The notes under the pieces: model-generated
The model's database searches: none
Told to the model about the DNA's origin: nothing
The model's input: the letters and a program-made list of their open reading frames with translations, nothing else
Position numbers and translations under genes: made by a program
Source of the DNA: Anaerolineaceae bacterium
GTDB lineage: Bacteria > Chloroflexota > Anaerolineae > Anaerolineales > Anaerolineaceae
Assembly: GCA_002702705.1 (NCBI GenBank)
Contig: PABH01000073.1
Coordinates: 62,001 to 126,000 of the forward strand
Direction: 5' to 3'
DNA: 64,000 nucleotides
Shown here: positions 45,504 through 54,961 of the stretch, piece by piece
How the letters are laid out: the number at the start of each line of letters is the position of its first letter
Position numbering within the stretch: the first letter of the stretch is position 1

Positions 45504-45551
45504 CGATATAAAAAGAACTGATTAGTAATTTATTTTCTTTCTACCAAGCAC

Positions 45552-46499
45552 CTAATTGAACGAGTAGGTTACCCCGGTTAATTTTTCCGAAATTTCCCAT
45601 AGTTTTTTAGCATCCTGCAGGTTATGCGATGCTGCATTACTGGATACTTTTTTCGGATATCCTCTCATTTCATTAAATCCACCCGGTCCAATATAATCAC
45701 ATGGATTTACATCAACCGCCGTAGCTGCGTACAAAGTGGGTAAAGCGCCAATTTCCACGTCCTGTGCAAACAAACGGTTGGCAATGCTCATAATAAATGC
45801 CCGGAATTTTGAACCGGAAAGCTCCGGCCCAACCGCCTGCAGGTTGGTATCCGTATAACCGGGATGGGCGGCAACGGCCAATAGATCTTTACCTGCTGCT
45901 TCTAAACGGCGCTGTAATTCATAGGTAAATAATAAATTTGCCAATTTGGATTGTCCATAGGCGGCTGTTTCATCATAATTTTCTTCACCCATTAAATCAT
46001 CAAATTTCATCTCGCCGCGAGTATGCATTAAACTGCTGACATTCACAATCCTGGCGGTCGGGTTTTCCATTAAACGGTTTATTAACAAGCCGGTTAACGC
46101 AAAATGACCAAGGTGATTGGTGCCAAACTGCATTTCAAAACCATCCTTGGTCTCCATACGAGGAATCATCATTACACCCGCATTATTAATTAAGCCATCA
46201 ATTTGTTCTTCTTCAGCCAAAATATCGGCGGCAAAACTTCGTACTGAGCTTAAATCAGCCAAATCAAGAGATTTTAATACCAGGTCTGCCTGGGGATAAG
46301 ACTTTTTAATACTTTCCAGGGCAGCCTGTCCTTTTTTCAAATTACGGGCTGTCATAATTACCCTGGCACCCTTCGAGGCCAATACCCGGCTGGTTTCCAA
46401 ACCCAACCCACTGTTTGCCCCTGTAACTATAAATGTTTTTCCGGTTAGATCCGGAATATTTTCTGCCGTCCAATCTGTTTCAGTCATTTCATTCTCCAT
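45552..46499 (-). CDS. Short-chain dehydrogenase, retinol-dehydrogenase-like
   Basis: 315 residues. Cofactor motif TGANSGLG (about 24-31), NNAGVMM, catalytic Ser in VNVSSLMH, and YGQSKLAN (Tyr-x3-Lys). The long C-terminus and the family resemblance point to the WWOX/retinol dehydrogenase-like NADP-dependent SDRs. The real substrate is unknown. It stands alone. Confidence 0.92.
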   Translation of the reverse strand: MENEMTETDWTAENIPDLTGKTFIVTGANSGLGLETSRVLASKGARVIMTARNLKKGQAALESIKKSYPQADLVLKSLDLADLSSVRSFAADILAEEEQIDGLINNAGVMMIPRMETKDGFEMQFGTNHLGHFALTGLLINRLMENPTARIVNVSSLMHTRGEMKFDDLMGEENYDETAAYGQSKLANLLFTYELQRRLEAAGKDLLAVAAHPGYTDTNLQAVGPELSGSKFRAFIMSIANRLFAQDVEIGALPTLYAATAVDVNPCDYIGPGGFNEMRGYPKKVSSNAASHNLQDAKKLWEISEKLTGVTYSFN

Positions 46500-46595
46500 A
46501 AAAAATCAAAATAATAACAAACAGAATCATACCCCTTCTGGGACAGCGATTCAAACACAACCTTTTACGAACTTGTTACAATCTTATGGAAAGGT

Positions 46596-47114
46596 TCAAA
46601 CAAGGAGAGCCATTGATAAATTATCCAGGTATACCCCATCCCGAAAGATGGCATTTTTATGCCGCCCTTCCACAACAAAACCAAATTTTTCATAAAGGCG
46701 AATGGCCGGCTCATTTTTGGCAAAAACCAATAACTCCATTCTGGTAACAACCGGATTGTTTTTGGCCCATTGAACCGCATGTTCCATTAATAATTTACCA
46801 ATGCCTTGTTTGCGAAACTCCTGATCAACGGACATGCTGATTGAAACAACATGGCTGGTTGTTTTTCGGTGCCCTCCGGCACAAACAATCATTCCAACCA
46901 GCCGGGTTTCCTTTTTCGCAATCAAATAAATCGCATTTTGTTCTTCATGAAAGGAACGTAATATTTCCGCTTCTTGTTGTTCGGTTTTACCAAACTCGCC
47001 GGGCGACATGGCGATATATATATTCGGTTCTGCGCTGAGACGCTCTATATACTGAATAATGTCCTTGGCATCTTCTGGCTGTGCTTCTCGGATAAGGATC
47101 CCGTTCATTGTCAC
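46596..47114 (-). CDS. GNAT-family N-acetyltransferase
   Basis: 172 residues, RimJ/RimI-like. The acetyl-CoA loop is in SISMSVDQEFRKQGIGKLLMEHAVQWA (Q-x2-G-x-G/A), followed by LLVFAKNEPAIRLYEKFGFVVEGRHKNAIFRDGVYLDNLSMALL, typical of protein or amino-acid acetyltransferases. It may be co-transcribed with the SDR gene about 100 bases away. Confidence 0.9.
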   Translation of the reverse strand: MTMNGILIREAQPEDAKDIIQYIERLSAEPNIYIAMSPGEFGKTEQQEAEILRSFHEEQNAIYLIAKKETRLVGMIVCAGGHRKTTSHVVSISMSVDQEFRKQGIGKLLMEHAVQWAKNNPVVTRMELLVFAKNEPAIRLYEKFGFVVEGRHKNAIFRDGVYLDNLSMALLV

Positions 47115-47207
47115 TCCTGATGGTTATATCTTTTATGATTATAAATGATCTATATCAAAATCAAGTGCCGGCAGCGGGTAATCGCAAACTAGCCTTTTAA
47201 AGAAGAA

Positions 47208-47248
47208 AAGGGGCTGAAAAATCGTTGAAACCGATTTTTGAGCCCCTT
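47208..47248 (-). terminator. Terminator after the glucosidase operon
   Basis: 17-base arms (47208-47224, 47232-47248) with one mismatch, a 7-base loop and TTTTCTTCTTT on the minus strand. Confidence 0.85.
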
Positions 47249-47303
47249 ATTTATTCTATACACCATGAATGGTAATTTTTGTTAATCACCTTGCGGTAAC
47301 CAG

Positions 47304-49163
47304 TTACTCTGTTTGAAACAACAACCTGCACCCATTCCCCGCCACGGTCAGTGTACTGCCACAAACCACAGTTTCACCACTGAAACCATCGGTTGTTGTT
47401 TTTCCGTTCATCTCACTCGGCAAATCGAAACGTACTGGTTCAGGATTATGATTTATGAAAACAAACACGCTTTCTTGATCGGTCTGTTTCTTAAAGATAA
47501 AGGTTTGTTGGTTTTCATCCACGGACAACCATTCCAAATCGACCACCTGCAAACAAGGATGTTCTTTACGCAGCTGAACCAACCGGCGCACAAACTGTTG
47601 TAAATCCTGATTCTGCTGGTTTTTATCCCAAATCATACAACGCCGAAAATGTCCTTTCGCTCCACCCAGGCCAACCTCGCTGCCATAAAAAATACTTGGT
47701 GCACCGGTAAAGGTGAACTGTAACAAGTAGGCTTGTTTGACCTTATCCACACTGCCGCCGCAGACACTTAAGATACGATCCGTATCGTGGCTGTCCACCA
47801 GGTTATACATGTACATCAAGTTATTTTTCGGATAACTGACAAGAAGTTTGTTAATACTTTCCTGGTACTGTGTCACCCCAAATTGTTCAAAAGCGAAGGC
47901 TTCCGTTCCCAGTAAATTCCAGATGGGATACATCAACTCATAATTCATTACCCCGTCAAATTGATCCCCTTGCAGCCAGGGATTGGAATTATCCCAATTT
48001 TCTCCAAGGATATACACATCCGGATTAATCGCCTTAACCATTTTACGGAATTCGCGCCAGAAATCATGCGAAACTTCGTTTGAAACATCCAAGCGCCAGG
48101 CGTCGACCCCATATTCTTCGGTCCAATAACGCACGGCACCTAATAAATGTTCTTTCACCAAAGGATGATCGGTATTCCACTTGGGCATGACGGGCACAAA
48201 GGCAAAGGTACTGTAATTTAAATTACTGCGCTGTTCCGGGGTCGTCGTTGGGTATTTCCCTTCTTCAAAAGGAAAGTTAATTACCGGGTCACCGTGAATC
48301 AGGAAACAATCATAATATTTCGATTGTTTTCCATATTTAATGACATCTTGCCAATACGCATGCAACCAACCGCAGTGATTAAAGACAGCATCCAACATCA
48401 CCCGGATACCACGTTGATGCGCGGCATCTACGACTTCCTTAAACAATTCGTTTGTGCCAAAGGCGGGATCGATTTGGTAATAATCGGTTGTATCGTATTT
48501 ATGGGAAGATGGCGATTTAAAAATTGGGGTAAAGTAAATCCCCGTAATACCCAGTTCTTGTAAATAATCGAGGCTGTCTAATACACCTTTTAAATCACCA
48601 CCATAAAAATTATAAATATTTTCATTGTCATCATCACCCCAGGCCGTCACACCATCCGGATTATTTGAGGAATTTCCATCCGCAAATCGTTCCGGGAAAA
48701 TTTGATACCAGATGGTATCTTTTACCCATTGTGGGGCAGTAAATACATCTTCAAAATTCAAATAGGGAAAATTAAAATAGTTGCTGGTGGAAAATTTCTG
48801 TTCGGGTTTTTGTTTCAAATCGATAAAGGCTCGGCTGCCGTACAAAATTTCTTGATCCCCTTTTTCCAAAATAAAACCATAACGAATGCGTTTCCAGTGC
48901 GGTTTGACAGCCGTGAACCAGTAATCAAACAATTCCGTGCTGTATTCCAGGCGCATGGGTTGATAAAAAGCAGCCTGTTGATCCCATTCCCATTCATCTG
49001 GGTTATTCTCTTTCCGCTTCCAACGGAATGGATCACCACCAACTAGAGTCACTTTGGGAATATCACCGCGCGCTGTCCGCAGGCGCAGGTGCAAAGTGTC
49101 TTGATCATACATATAAGCAAATTTGCTTTTTGCTTCATGGTAAACAGCCTGTAAATTGATCAT
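47304..49163 (-). CDS. GH13 neopullulanase/cyclomaltodextrinase-like enzyme
   Basis: 619 residues from the ATG at 49163 with GGAG six bases ahead. An N-terminal CBM34-like beta domain (about 1-120) precedes the (beta/alpha)8 barrel with DAVFNHCG (region I), WRLDVSNEV (nucleophile Asp), ILGENWDN (acid Glu) and LVDSHDTDR (transition-state Asp). The GH13_20 arrangement suggests cytoplasmic hydrolysis of cyclodextrins, pullulan or maltodextrins. It is the second gene of a two-gene operon. Confidence 0.93.
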   Translation of the reverse strand: MINLQAVYHEAKSKFAYMYDQDTLHLRLRTARGDIPKVTLVGGDPFRWKRKENNPDEWEWDQQAAFYQPMRLEYSTELFDYWFTAVKPHWKRIRYGFILEKGDQEILYGSRAFIDLKQKPEQKFSTSNYFNFPYLNFEDVFTAPQWVKDTIWYQIFPERFADGNSSNNPDGVTAWGDDDNENIYNFYGGDLKGVLDSLDYLQELGITGIYFTPIFKSPSSHKYDTTDYYQIDPAFGTNELFKEVVDAAHQRGIRVMLDAVFNHCGWLHAYWQDVIKYGKQSKYYDCFLIHGDPVINFPFEEGKYPTTTPEQRSNLNYSTFAFVPVMPKWNTDHPLVKEHLLGAVRYWTEEYGVDAWRLDVSNEVSHDFWREFRKMVKAINPDVYILGENWDNSNPWLQGDQFDGVMNYELMYPIWNLLGTEAFAFEQFGVTQYQESINKLLVSYPKNNLMYMYNLVDSHDTDRILSVCGGSVDKVKQAYLLQFTFTGAPSIFYGSEVGLGGAKGHFRRCMIWDKNQQNQDLQQFVRRLVQLRKEHPCLQVVDLEWLSVDENQQTFIFKKQTDQESVFVFINHNPEPVRFDLPSEMNGKTTTDGFSGETVVCGSTLTVAGNGCRLLFQTE

Positions 49164-49196
49164 TGAGTCTCCAATCAATATTAATATTTCCTGATC

Positions 49197-50891
49197 TCAA
49201 ACCTCATATATTAAGATTTGGTAAGGTAATAACGTTATTTCTTCATTTAGATTGTTTATTTTTTCATCCGTCGATGAATAAATTATTAATTCAGGTTTAT
49301 CCGGAGAGTGCCATAAAACCGTTTCACCAGACATATTAAAGACAACCATTAAATGCTGGTCTTCTGACCGGCGTGTAAAAGCAAAAACTGGCGCTTTATC
49401 TTCCAACAGTTCAATATCGCCATCCATCAACGCAGGATTAGCCTGTCGAATTTGTATTAATTCCCGGAAATAATTCAACATTGAGGTCGGATCTTCTTTT
49501 TGATCGGAAACATTCACCCCTTGCTCATAATCTTTGTTAACAGGCAGCCAGGTTTCCACCCCCTCCGGAGAAAAACCAGCATTCGGTGCATTTTCCCACT
49601 GCATCGGCGTCCTGCAGTAATCCCGGCACATTTCATTCACGACAAAATCAAAAGCTGATTTGTGATCAAGGCCCCTCTTTTTCCTTAATAGATCGTAAAA
49701 AAATATGCCTAACCGGTCTTTGATATCCGTTATCCCAGCTGGCTGATAATTTTTCATGCCGATTTCTTCACCATTATAAAACACCGGCGTTCCACGCAAA
49801 AAAGCAACCAGGGCTAAGGCCATTCTGGCTCGTTTTTGATTATCTTTACCATCACTGTAAAAAGAAAACGAGCGGGCACGATCATGGTTTCCGACCGTAT
49901 TACACTCCCAAGCCCAGGCCGGAAGTGCTTTATACCGTTCGGATAGATTTTTATGAATTGTTTTTGCATCCAAGCCTGTCCGAACAATGAGGGGAAAATT
50001 AAACATGCTGTGAAGTTCGTTTGCCTCTTTTCCGTAAAATTCGACATCCTCAATTTCTCCCAAAAGGATTCGATCTTCGTAATCATCCACCAGACCCCGG
50101 ATTTCTTTTATTAAGTCATGTACTTCCGGTAAATTATTTTGAAATCGTGTTTTTTTATTATAAATAGAAGAATTAAACAAGGATTTGTCTTGATCATTTT
50201 TCCCGCGGTAGGTGTCTAAAAACATTTCTTCCAGTGAAATATCCACCTCACAGTTTGGAAAATTTTCCGCTTCATAAATGGTACCAATCGCATCCAAACG
50301 AAAACCGTCCACGCCGCGGTCTAACCAAAAACGTAAAACATCAAACATGGCTTGTTTTACTTTGGGATTACGCCAATTTAAATCAGGCTGTTCTTTGAAA
50401 AAACAATGGTAATAATATTCTCCACTGTTTGGCTCAAGCTCCCAAGCCGGACCACCAAAAATGGATTCCCAATCATTCGGCAATTCCCCTTGTTTGCCTT
50501 TTTGCCACACGTAAAAATCACGGTAAGGACCATCAGGGTCATTAACCGCCGATAAAAACCAGGGATGCTGATTTGAGGTGTGGTTTAAGACAATATCAAA
50601 TAAGATGCGAATATCCCGTTTATGGGCCTCTTCAATTAATAAATCAATATCAGCTAATGTACCATAATCAGGGTCCACATTCGTAAAATCGGAAATATCA
50701 TATCCCCAATCGAAATTTGGGCTTGGATAAAATGGAGAAATCCATAAAACCGTAATCCCTAACCATTTTAAATAATCGAGTTTATGAATGATTCCTTGTA
50801 TATCCCCGATACCATCCTGATTAAAATCGGCATAAGAACGAGGGTAAATCTGGTAACAAACGGCATTTTTCCACCATGGCGCTAATTTCAT
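49197..50891 (-). CDS. GH13 alpha-glucosidase / oligo-1,6-glucosidase
   Basis: 564 residues from the ATG at 50891 with GGAG six bases ahead. It begins WWKNAVCYQIYPRSYADFNQDGIGDIQGI, the classic GH13_31 start, with DIVLNHTSNQHPWF, DGFRLDAIGTIYE (nucleophile), ILLGEIEDVEF (acid) and VGNHDRARSF. It should cleave terminal alpha-glucosidic bonds of short malto- or isomalto-oligosaccharides inside the cell, complementing the neighbouring enzyme. Confidence 0.93.
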   Translation of the reverse strand: MKLAPWWKNAVCYQIYPRSYADFNQDGIGDIQGIIHKLDYLKWLGITVLWISPFYPSPNFDWGYDISDFTNVDPDYGTLADIDLLIEEAHKRDIRILFDIVLNHTSNQHPWFLSAVNDPDGPYRDFYVWQKGKQGELPNDWESIFGGPAWELEPNSGEYYYHCFFKEQPDLNWRNPKVKQAMFDVLRFWLDRGVDGFRLDAIGTIYEAENFPNCEVDISLEEMFLDTYRGKNDQDKSLFNSSIYNKKTRFQNNLPEVHDLIKEIRGLVDDYEDRILLGEIEDVEFYGKEANELHSMFNFPLIVRTGLDAKTIHKNLSERYKALPAWAWECNTVGNHDRARSFSFYSDGKDNQKRARMALALVAFLRGTPVFYNGEEIGMKNYQPAGITDIKDRLGIFFYDLLRKKRGLDHKSAFDFVVNEMCRDYCRTPMQWENAPNAGFSPEGVETWLPVNKDYEQGVNVSDQKEDPTSMLNYFRELIQIRQANPALMDGDIELLEDKAPVFAFTRRSEDQHLMVVFNMSGETVLWHSPDKPELIIYSSTDEKINNLNEEITLLPYQILIYEV

Positions 50892-50956
50892 AAATTCTCC
50901 AAAAATGATCAATATATTGATTGCTGAAAATTTTTTCGGCTTTTTGTTTACAAATT

Positions 50957-50989
50957 AACTATATCACAATATAGTTGATGCATCAACTA
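50957..50989. promoter_or_regulatory. Two overlapping palindromes upstream of the glucosidase operon
   Basis: AACTATAT-CACA-ATATAGTT (50957-50976) overlaps the perfect 18-bp palindrome TAGTTGATGCATCAACTA (50972-50989). They share the half-site TAGTT. They lie 66-98 bases ahead of the glucosidase start and just after the MarR stop, so they are candidate operators for the adjacent MarR protein. Confidence 0.65.
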
Positions 50990-50992
50990 ATT

Positions 50993-51442
50993 TTAAGGAT
51001 GTTTTATATCCTCTGATAAATGCGTCTGCAGTTTGTGATTTAGTGCCTGTATGGTTCCAGTGAGGGTACGCAAGGTATCCAAATCCTCAAAACCAAACCG
51101 TGAAATATTAAACTGTTGATAAGCAATACTCACTTCTTCAAATAATACTTTTCCCTGTTCAGTTAATTCCAAACGATACGCCCTTTGATCTGTCGGGTCC
51201 GCACAGCGGGTTAATAAACCATCATTTTCCATTGCCCTTAAAATCCGGGTGGCATTTCCCTTTGTACACAATAACCGGTTACTAAGTTCACTTAAAGATA
51301 ATCCGGAATCGGCCTGGATATGTTTGAGCGCATAAAATCGCGCCGGGGTAAGCTGGTACTTTGAAAAAAACTGCCGGTCTCCATCTGCCAGTAACAAATT
51401 GCACTTAATCAGCTGATCATACAAATCATCCGCATTTTTCAT
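50993..51442 (-). CDS. MarR-family transcriptional regulator
   Basis: 149 residues with a winged helix (LSLSELSNRLLCTKGNATRILRAMENDGLLTRCADPTDQRAYRLELTEQG) between dimerisation helices. The family usually represses through palindromic operators and is released by small molecules or oxidation; one Cys lies in the recognition region (LLCTKG). It is followed by the two GH13 genes. A second dyad, TTGTT-N8-AACAA, lies in its own promoter region near 51460. Confidence 0.92.
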   Translation of the reverse strand: MKNADDLYDQLIKCNLLLADGDRQFFSKYQLTPARFYALKHIQADSGLSLSELSNRLLCTKGNATRILRAMENDGLLTRCADPTDQRAYRLELTEQGKVLFEEVSIAYQQFNISRFGFEDLDTLRTLTGTIQALNHKLQTHLSEDIKHP

Positions 51443-51521
51443 TGTTTCTCCCTAACTATTTGTTGATAGGTAAACAATATCACAACCCGTGTTTTCAATC
51501 AACCAAAATCAGGAAGAAATT

Positions 51522-52307
51522 TTATGACAATTCTTGTTTTAATTTTTTTAAAAATTCATCTCTGGCATATCTTTCAGCCCAAGGGTAATGGCCGCAGTTT
51601 TTTAATATATACCAGTGATAATCAGATAAGATTTGAGATAAGGGGTTAATAATGCCTTCCGGCGGCGTGCTGTCATAATCACCATGAAATGACACCACAG
51701 GACATGTGATCTTTTCACCTGCGGCTAACAAGGCACCAGTTTTTCGCAAAGCAGCTGCCTGCGGCCAAATATGATCATACACTTCAAAAGATATCTTTTG
51801 TTCAAACTGCCCCTGCTGCACTTCATCGTACATATCGGCTTTTCGCATTAAGGAACCAAATTCAGCCATTACAAAATCCTTATTTTTGTAGGCTGGGTCT
51901 TGAAAATATCCCATTAATTGCTGAAAGTAGTTTTGTTCGCGGGTTGAAAGTCGTGCCAATCGAGTAGGCATCAGATTTGTAACGTATTTCTCTTCAAAAA
52001 CACCCGGCGCCACCAAAATGATTTTTTTCACCAAATGCGGATGTCGAGCGGCAAATAACCAGACCAACCAGGCTCCCCAGGAATGTCCAACCAAGGTCAC
52101 GGGTAAATTTCCTGCTAAAGTGATCTGCTCTCTTAACTCTTCAATCTGACCATCGATGGTTAAAACTGTTTGCCAGGGAGCAAAACAATCAATATCGGGA
52201 GCCAACAATTCGGCAAGTGGGGTCAATGTCCCCGCTGCTCCAGGTCCACCATGGATTAAGAAAACTGAAACCAACGGTTTGCCAAACATCGTATTTTTCT
52301 TGAGCAT
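51522..52307 (-). CDS. Alpha/beta hydrolase
   Basis: 261 residues, no signal peptide. IHGGPGAAGT is the oxyanion region, VGHSWGAW the nucleophile elbow, DYDSTPPEG the acidic residue and KNCGHYPWAE the His. It resembles proline iminopeptidase and small-molecule esterases. The start lacks a clear ribosome site; an ATG six codons later is an alternative. The substrate is unknown. Confidence 0.88.
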   Translation of the reverse strand: MLKKNTMFGKPLVSVFLIHGGPGAAGTLTPLAELLAPDIDCFAPWQTVLTIDGQIEELREQITLAGNLPVTLVGHSWGAWLVWLFAARHPHLVKKIILVAPGVFEEKYVTNLMPTRLARLSTREQNYFQQLMGYFQDPAYKNKDFVMAEFGSLMRKADMYDEVQQGQFEQKISFEVYDHIWPQAAALRKTGALLAAGEKITCPVVSFHGDYDSTPPEGIINPLSQILSDYHWYILKNCGHYPWAERYARDEFLKKLKQELS

Positions 52308-52359
52308 AGGTGAAATTATAATTTGTTTTTTTCAAAATCGGAGAGATGTCATATGATGA

Positions 52360-52578
52360 TCAGGGTTTTCGTTTTTCACCACGTTGTATCATTTCATTAA
52401 TTTCCCTCAGGAATGTTTCTGCCGGCACCTGATAAATTATTAACGCGGTTTCCAGGCGTTCAAACTCATTCATATAACAGCCGGGGCAGCTCATGCCGTG
52501 ATGATTAAATAACACCGCAGTTTTAGGCCATCGATTAAGAATCTCACCGATACTTGTGGTTTTGTTAACCTGATTCAT
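52360..52578 (-). CDS. DUF1858 (ScdA N-terminal-like) small protein
   Basis: 72 residues from the ATG at 52578. The core is TTSIGEILNRWPKTAVLFNHHGMSCPGCYMNEFERLETAL, with the conserved Cys-Pro-x-Cys pair of DUF1858. Such domains are found alone or fused to ScdA/Ric di-iron repair proteins and hybrid-cluster partners and are tied to nitric-oxide and redox metabolism. Its position beside a nitrite reductase gene fits that. Confidence 0.85.
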   Translation of the reverse strand: MNQVNKTTSIGEILNRWPKTAVLFNHHGMSCPGCYMNEFERLETALIIYQVPAETFLREINEMIQRGEKRKP

Positions 52579-52711
52579 AATTTTTACCCATAACAAGCCT
52601 TTTCAATATACTCAATTGACTTTGTTGTGGTTTATCCACACCAACCGGATAAAACCAAACTCTTTGATGTTATAAAAATACAAATTAAGTGACTTCTTAA
52701 CACAGAGTTTG

Positions 52712-52765
52712 CCTCCCGTTGATGAAATTATCTTTGTTTCGATCATCAATCCGCCCAACGGGAGG
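52712..52765. repeat. CCTCCCGT inverted-repeat element A
   Basis: 54 bp with arms CCTCCCGTTG (52712-52721) and CAACGGGAGG (52756-52765), perfect, with an extra outer G/C pair. Member of a six-copy family. Confidence 0.85.
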
Positions 52766-52781
52766 CATGATTATAAGCCAA

Positions 52782-52834
52782 CCTCCCGTAGGGTAGTATT
52801 ATGACCAAGATCTTTTCAAATCACCTACGGGAGG
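52782..52834. repeat. CCTCCCGT inverted-repeat element B
   Basis: 53 bp with perfect arms CCTCCCGTAGG (52782-52792) and CCTACGGGAGG (52824-52834). It lies 16 bp after element A, close to the 3' end of the nitrite reductase gene. Confidence 0.85.
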
Positions 52835-52872
52835 AAAAACCGAGTGCGAGAGAAATTAGCGCATCTAAAAAA

Positions 52873-54906
52873 TTAATAGATATCGTGTACCGTATTGTAA
52901 ACGTTGAACTTACCGGTGGGTGTTACCAAATCCGGGATGCGGGCAATTTCTTCCAAAGTTTTATCATCATAGACTACAATCTCACCGGTCTGTCCGGGTG
53001 TATCTGCCGTGCCCCAAATACTGACCCAAACCTCGGTACCTTGTTTGTTGTATTCAAAATGAACAGCCCGTCCATAATCCGCCGCTTCCCAACAGCGATA
53101 AACTTCCGTCGGGTTATCTTTGGCAATCACACAAATGGTGCGCTGCGTCACTTCATCAGAGCTTAATACATGGTCGGCCCAAATCCAGGGGCTGTTGGGA
53201 TGGGTCTTTATAAACAAACTGCCGCCGCCCAATAGCTCGATATTCCGCACCACCTTCCATGCGCTTTCGGGGTGCCCCTCAGGATCGGTGCCAATCGCTA
53301 CTAAAGAACCTTCACCGAGGTGAGATGTGCTCCACACCGGGCCAAACTCTGGATCAATCCAATTCGCACCACGACCCGGGTGCGGGATCTGGGAGGTTTC
53401 CACAATTGCTTCCAATTCTCCATCCACGGAATCAATCACGGCAATCTTATTGGCCTGATTGGCAGCCACCATAAAGTATCGTTGGGTGGAATCCCAACCG
53501 CCATCATGCAAAAACCGTTCGGCTTCAATCATTTTAATGGTCGGGTTTAAGATGTCCGTATAATCCACCAGCCAGACCTGACCGGTTTCTTTGATATTCA
53601 CAATCCATTCCGGTTTATTGTGGGATGCAACAATAGCAGCCACCCGAGGCTCAGGATGGTATTCTTCCGTGTCGTAGGTATAACTGCGGGTACTGACGAT
53701 TTTAAAAGGCTCCAGAGTCTGCCCATCCATCATCACAAAATGCGGCGGCCAATAACAACCCACAATGGCATACAGGTCGGTAAAATCACCTTCTTCACCA
53801 TTATATTTACTGCCATCTACGGAACGGGCATCATAACAGACCTTCACTTCCGCAATCTTGTCCGGCACTTCCATCCAGGTGTCAATTAATGCCAGTTTTC
53901 CATCTCGCCCAATGGTGTAAATATAGCGCCCGGTAGCAGACATGCGCGAAATATGGACCGCATAACCGGTGTTAACCGTATTCACAACTTCGTAGGTATC
54001 TCCATCAATAATGGCCACCTGACCGGCATCCCGCAAGGTGACTGCGAAAAAGTTTTCCCAATCACGATCATGCTGCGGCTCGGTTGGCCGATCTTCCAGC
54101 GGAACAATCACGTTCCAGGTTTCCAACATCTGGTCTAAAGACATCTCTACCGGCTGCGGTGGTTCATTTTGAATAAACTTCGCCATCAATTCCGCTTCGG
54201 CTTCGGTTAAAATACCTTGTTTTCCCCAATCCGGCATACCGCGTGGTGTGCCGTTATAAATGATGGCTGCCAACCCGGCTGTGCCTTTGGGCAGCGTATT
54301 CTCCGGGGTCAGCGCTGGTCCGGTAGCGCCATTTCGCAAAACACCATGGCAGCCCGCACAGCGGTCAAAAAAGATCTGGGTTGCTTCACTGAATTCTTCA
54401 TCGGTTAAGCTCGGTGCTTCCCCTAATACCACACTTGTCGTTTCACCATCCGAAGCCTCTAAATCAGCGTTGGGCAGCGAGGCTAAAAAGACTACCATCT
54501 GATTCAGTTCGTCCTCGGAAATCAGATCTGCCAACGAGGCAGGCATCACCCCTGCACTGCAAGGACCACCTTCACAGTCCGGTGAGAGGTAAATATCCGG
54601 ATTTTTAATCGCTTCCACAATATAACTTTCAACCGAATCCGCCTGACCGGTATAATCACTGCTGCTTAAGTGGCTTTCAGCCACCTCACCCATCCGCGAA
54701 AGATCCGGCCCAATCGTTCCAACCGCACCGGGTACACCCGGAATTACATGGCAGGCTGTACATCCTGCTTTTTGAAAGGCGGTTGATACACTTTCGACAC
54801 TGACATCTGTTGGCGGTGGTACATCCGTTGGTGTTTTTGAACTACACGCCGCCAAAAGGATAATGAATACACTGAGTAGAAAAAATCGTTTTATTGATCT
54901 TTGCAT
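52873..54906 (-). CDS. nirS: Cytochrome cd1 nitrite reductase with two haem-c sites (NirS-type)
   Basis: 677 residues from the ATG at 54906, preceded by AGAGG. It has a lipobox signal (LLAAC, Cys21), so it is anchored outside the membrane. Two haem-c sites, CTACH (49-53) and CAGCH (183-187), lie in separate cytochrome c domains. The eight-bladed d1 domain keeps the haem d1 ligand His318 (YAVHISRMS) and both catalytic histidines His467 (FLHDGG) and His509 (PHPGRGAN), and ends in the family signature PTGKFNVYNTVHDIY. It should reduce nitrite to NO. Canonical NirS has a single cytochrome domain and is about 120 residues shorter. Confidence 0.92.
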   Translation of the reverse strand: MQRSIKRFFLLSVFIILLAACSSKTPTDVPPPTDVSVESVSTAFQKAGCTACHVIPGVPGAVGTIGPDLSRMGEVAESHLSSSDYTGQADSVESYIVEAIKNPDIYLSPDCEGGPCSAGVMPASLADLISEDELNQMVVFLASLPNADLEASDGETTSVVLGEAPSLTDEEFSEATQIFFDRCAGCHGVLRNGATGPALTPENTLPKGTAGLAAIIYNGTPRGMPDWGKQGILTEAEAELMAKFIQNEPPQPVEMSLDQMLETWNVIVPLEDRPTEPQHDRDWENFFAVTLRDAGQVAIIDGDTYEVVNTVNTGYAVHISRMSATGRYIYTIGRDGKLALIDTWMEVPDKIAEVKVCYDARSVDGSKYNGEEGDFTDLYAIVGCYWPPHFVMMDGQTLEPFKIVSTRSYTYDTEEYHPEPRVAAIVASHNKPEWIVNIKETGQVWLVDYTDILNPTIKMIEAERFLHDGGWDSTQRYFMVAANQANKIAVIDSVDGELEAIVETSQIPHPGRGANWIDPEFGPVWSTSHLGEGSLVAIGTDPEGHPESAWKVVRNIELLGGGSLFIKTHPNSPWIWADHVLSSDEVTQRTICVIAKDNPTEVYRCWEAADYGRAVHFEYNKQGTEVWVSIWGTADTPGQTGEIVVYDDKTLEEIARIPDLVTPTGKFNVYNTVHDIY

Positions 54907-54961
54907 AGAATACCTCTTTCTCTTCCTGTTTAAAGGATAACAAAAAGAGGCCGGGGCTTCT

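Larger units (their letters stand above)
45183..45551. other. Leader of the VTC operon and gap before the SDR gene
   Basis: 369 bases without a gene. From low to high coordinates it holds the predicted leader of the VTC mRNA with a palindromic repeat (45264-45345), the -10 element and direct-repeat box (45414-45459), and the terminator of the SDR gene (45472-45503). Confidence 0.6.

Noticed and set aside
52824-52834. CCTACGGGAGG in elements B and B2 equals a universally conserved 16S rRNA stretch (near E. coli position 341).
   Set aside because: No other 16S sequence surrounds it, and sister elements have CCAACGGGAGG or CCAATGGGAGG at the same place, so it is the arm of an inverted repeat and not an rRNA fragment.
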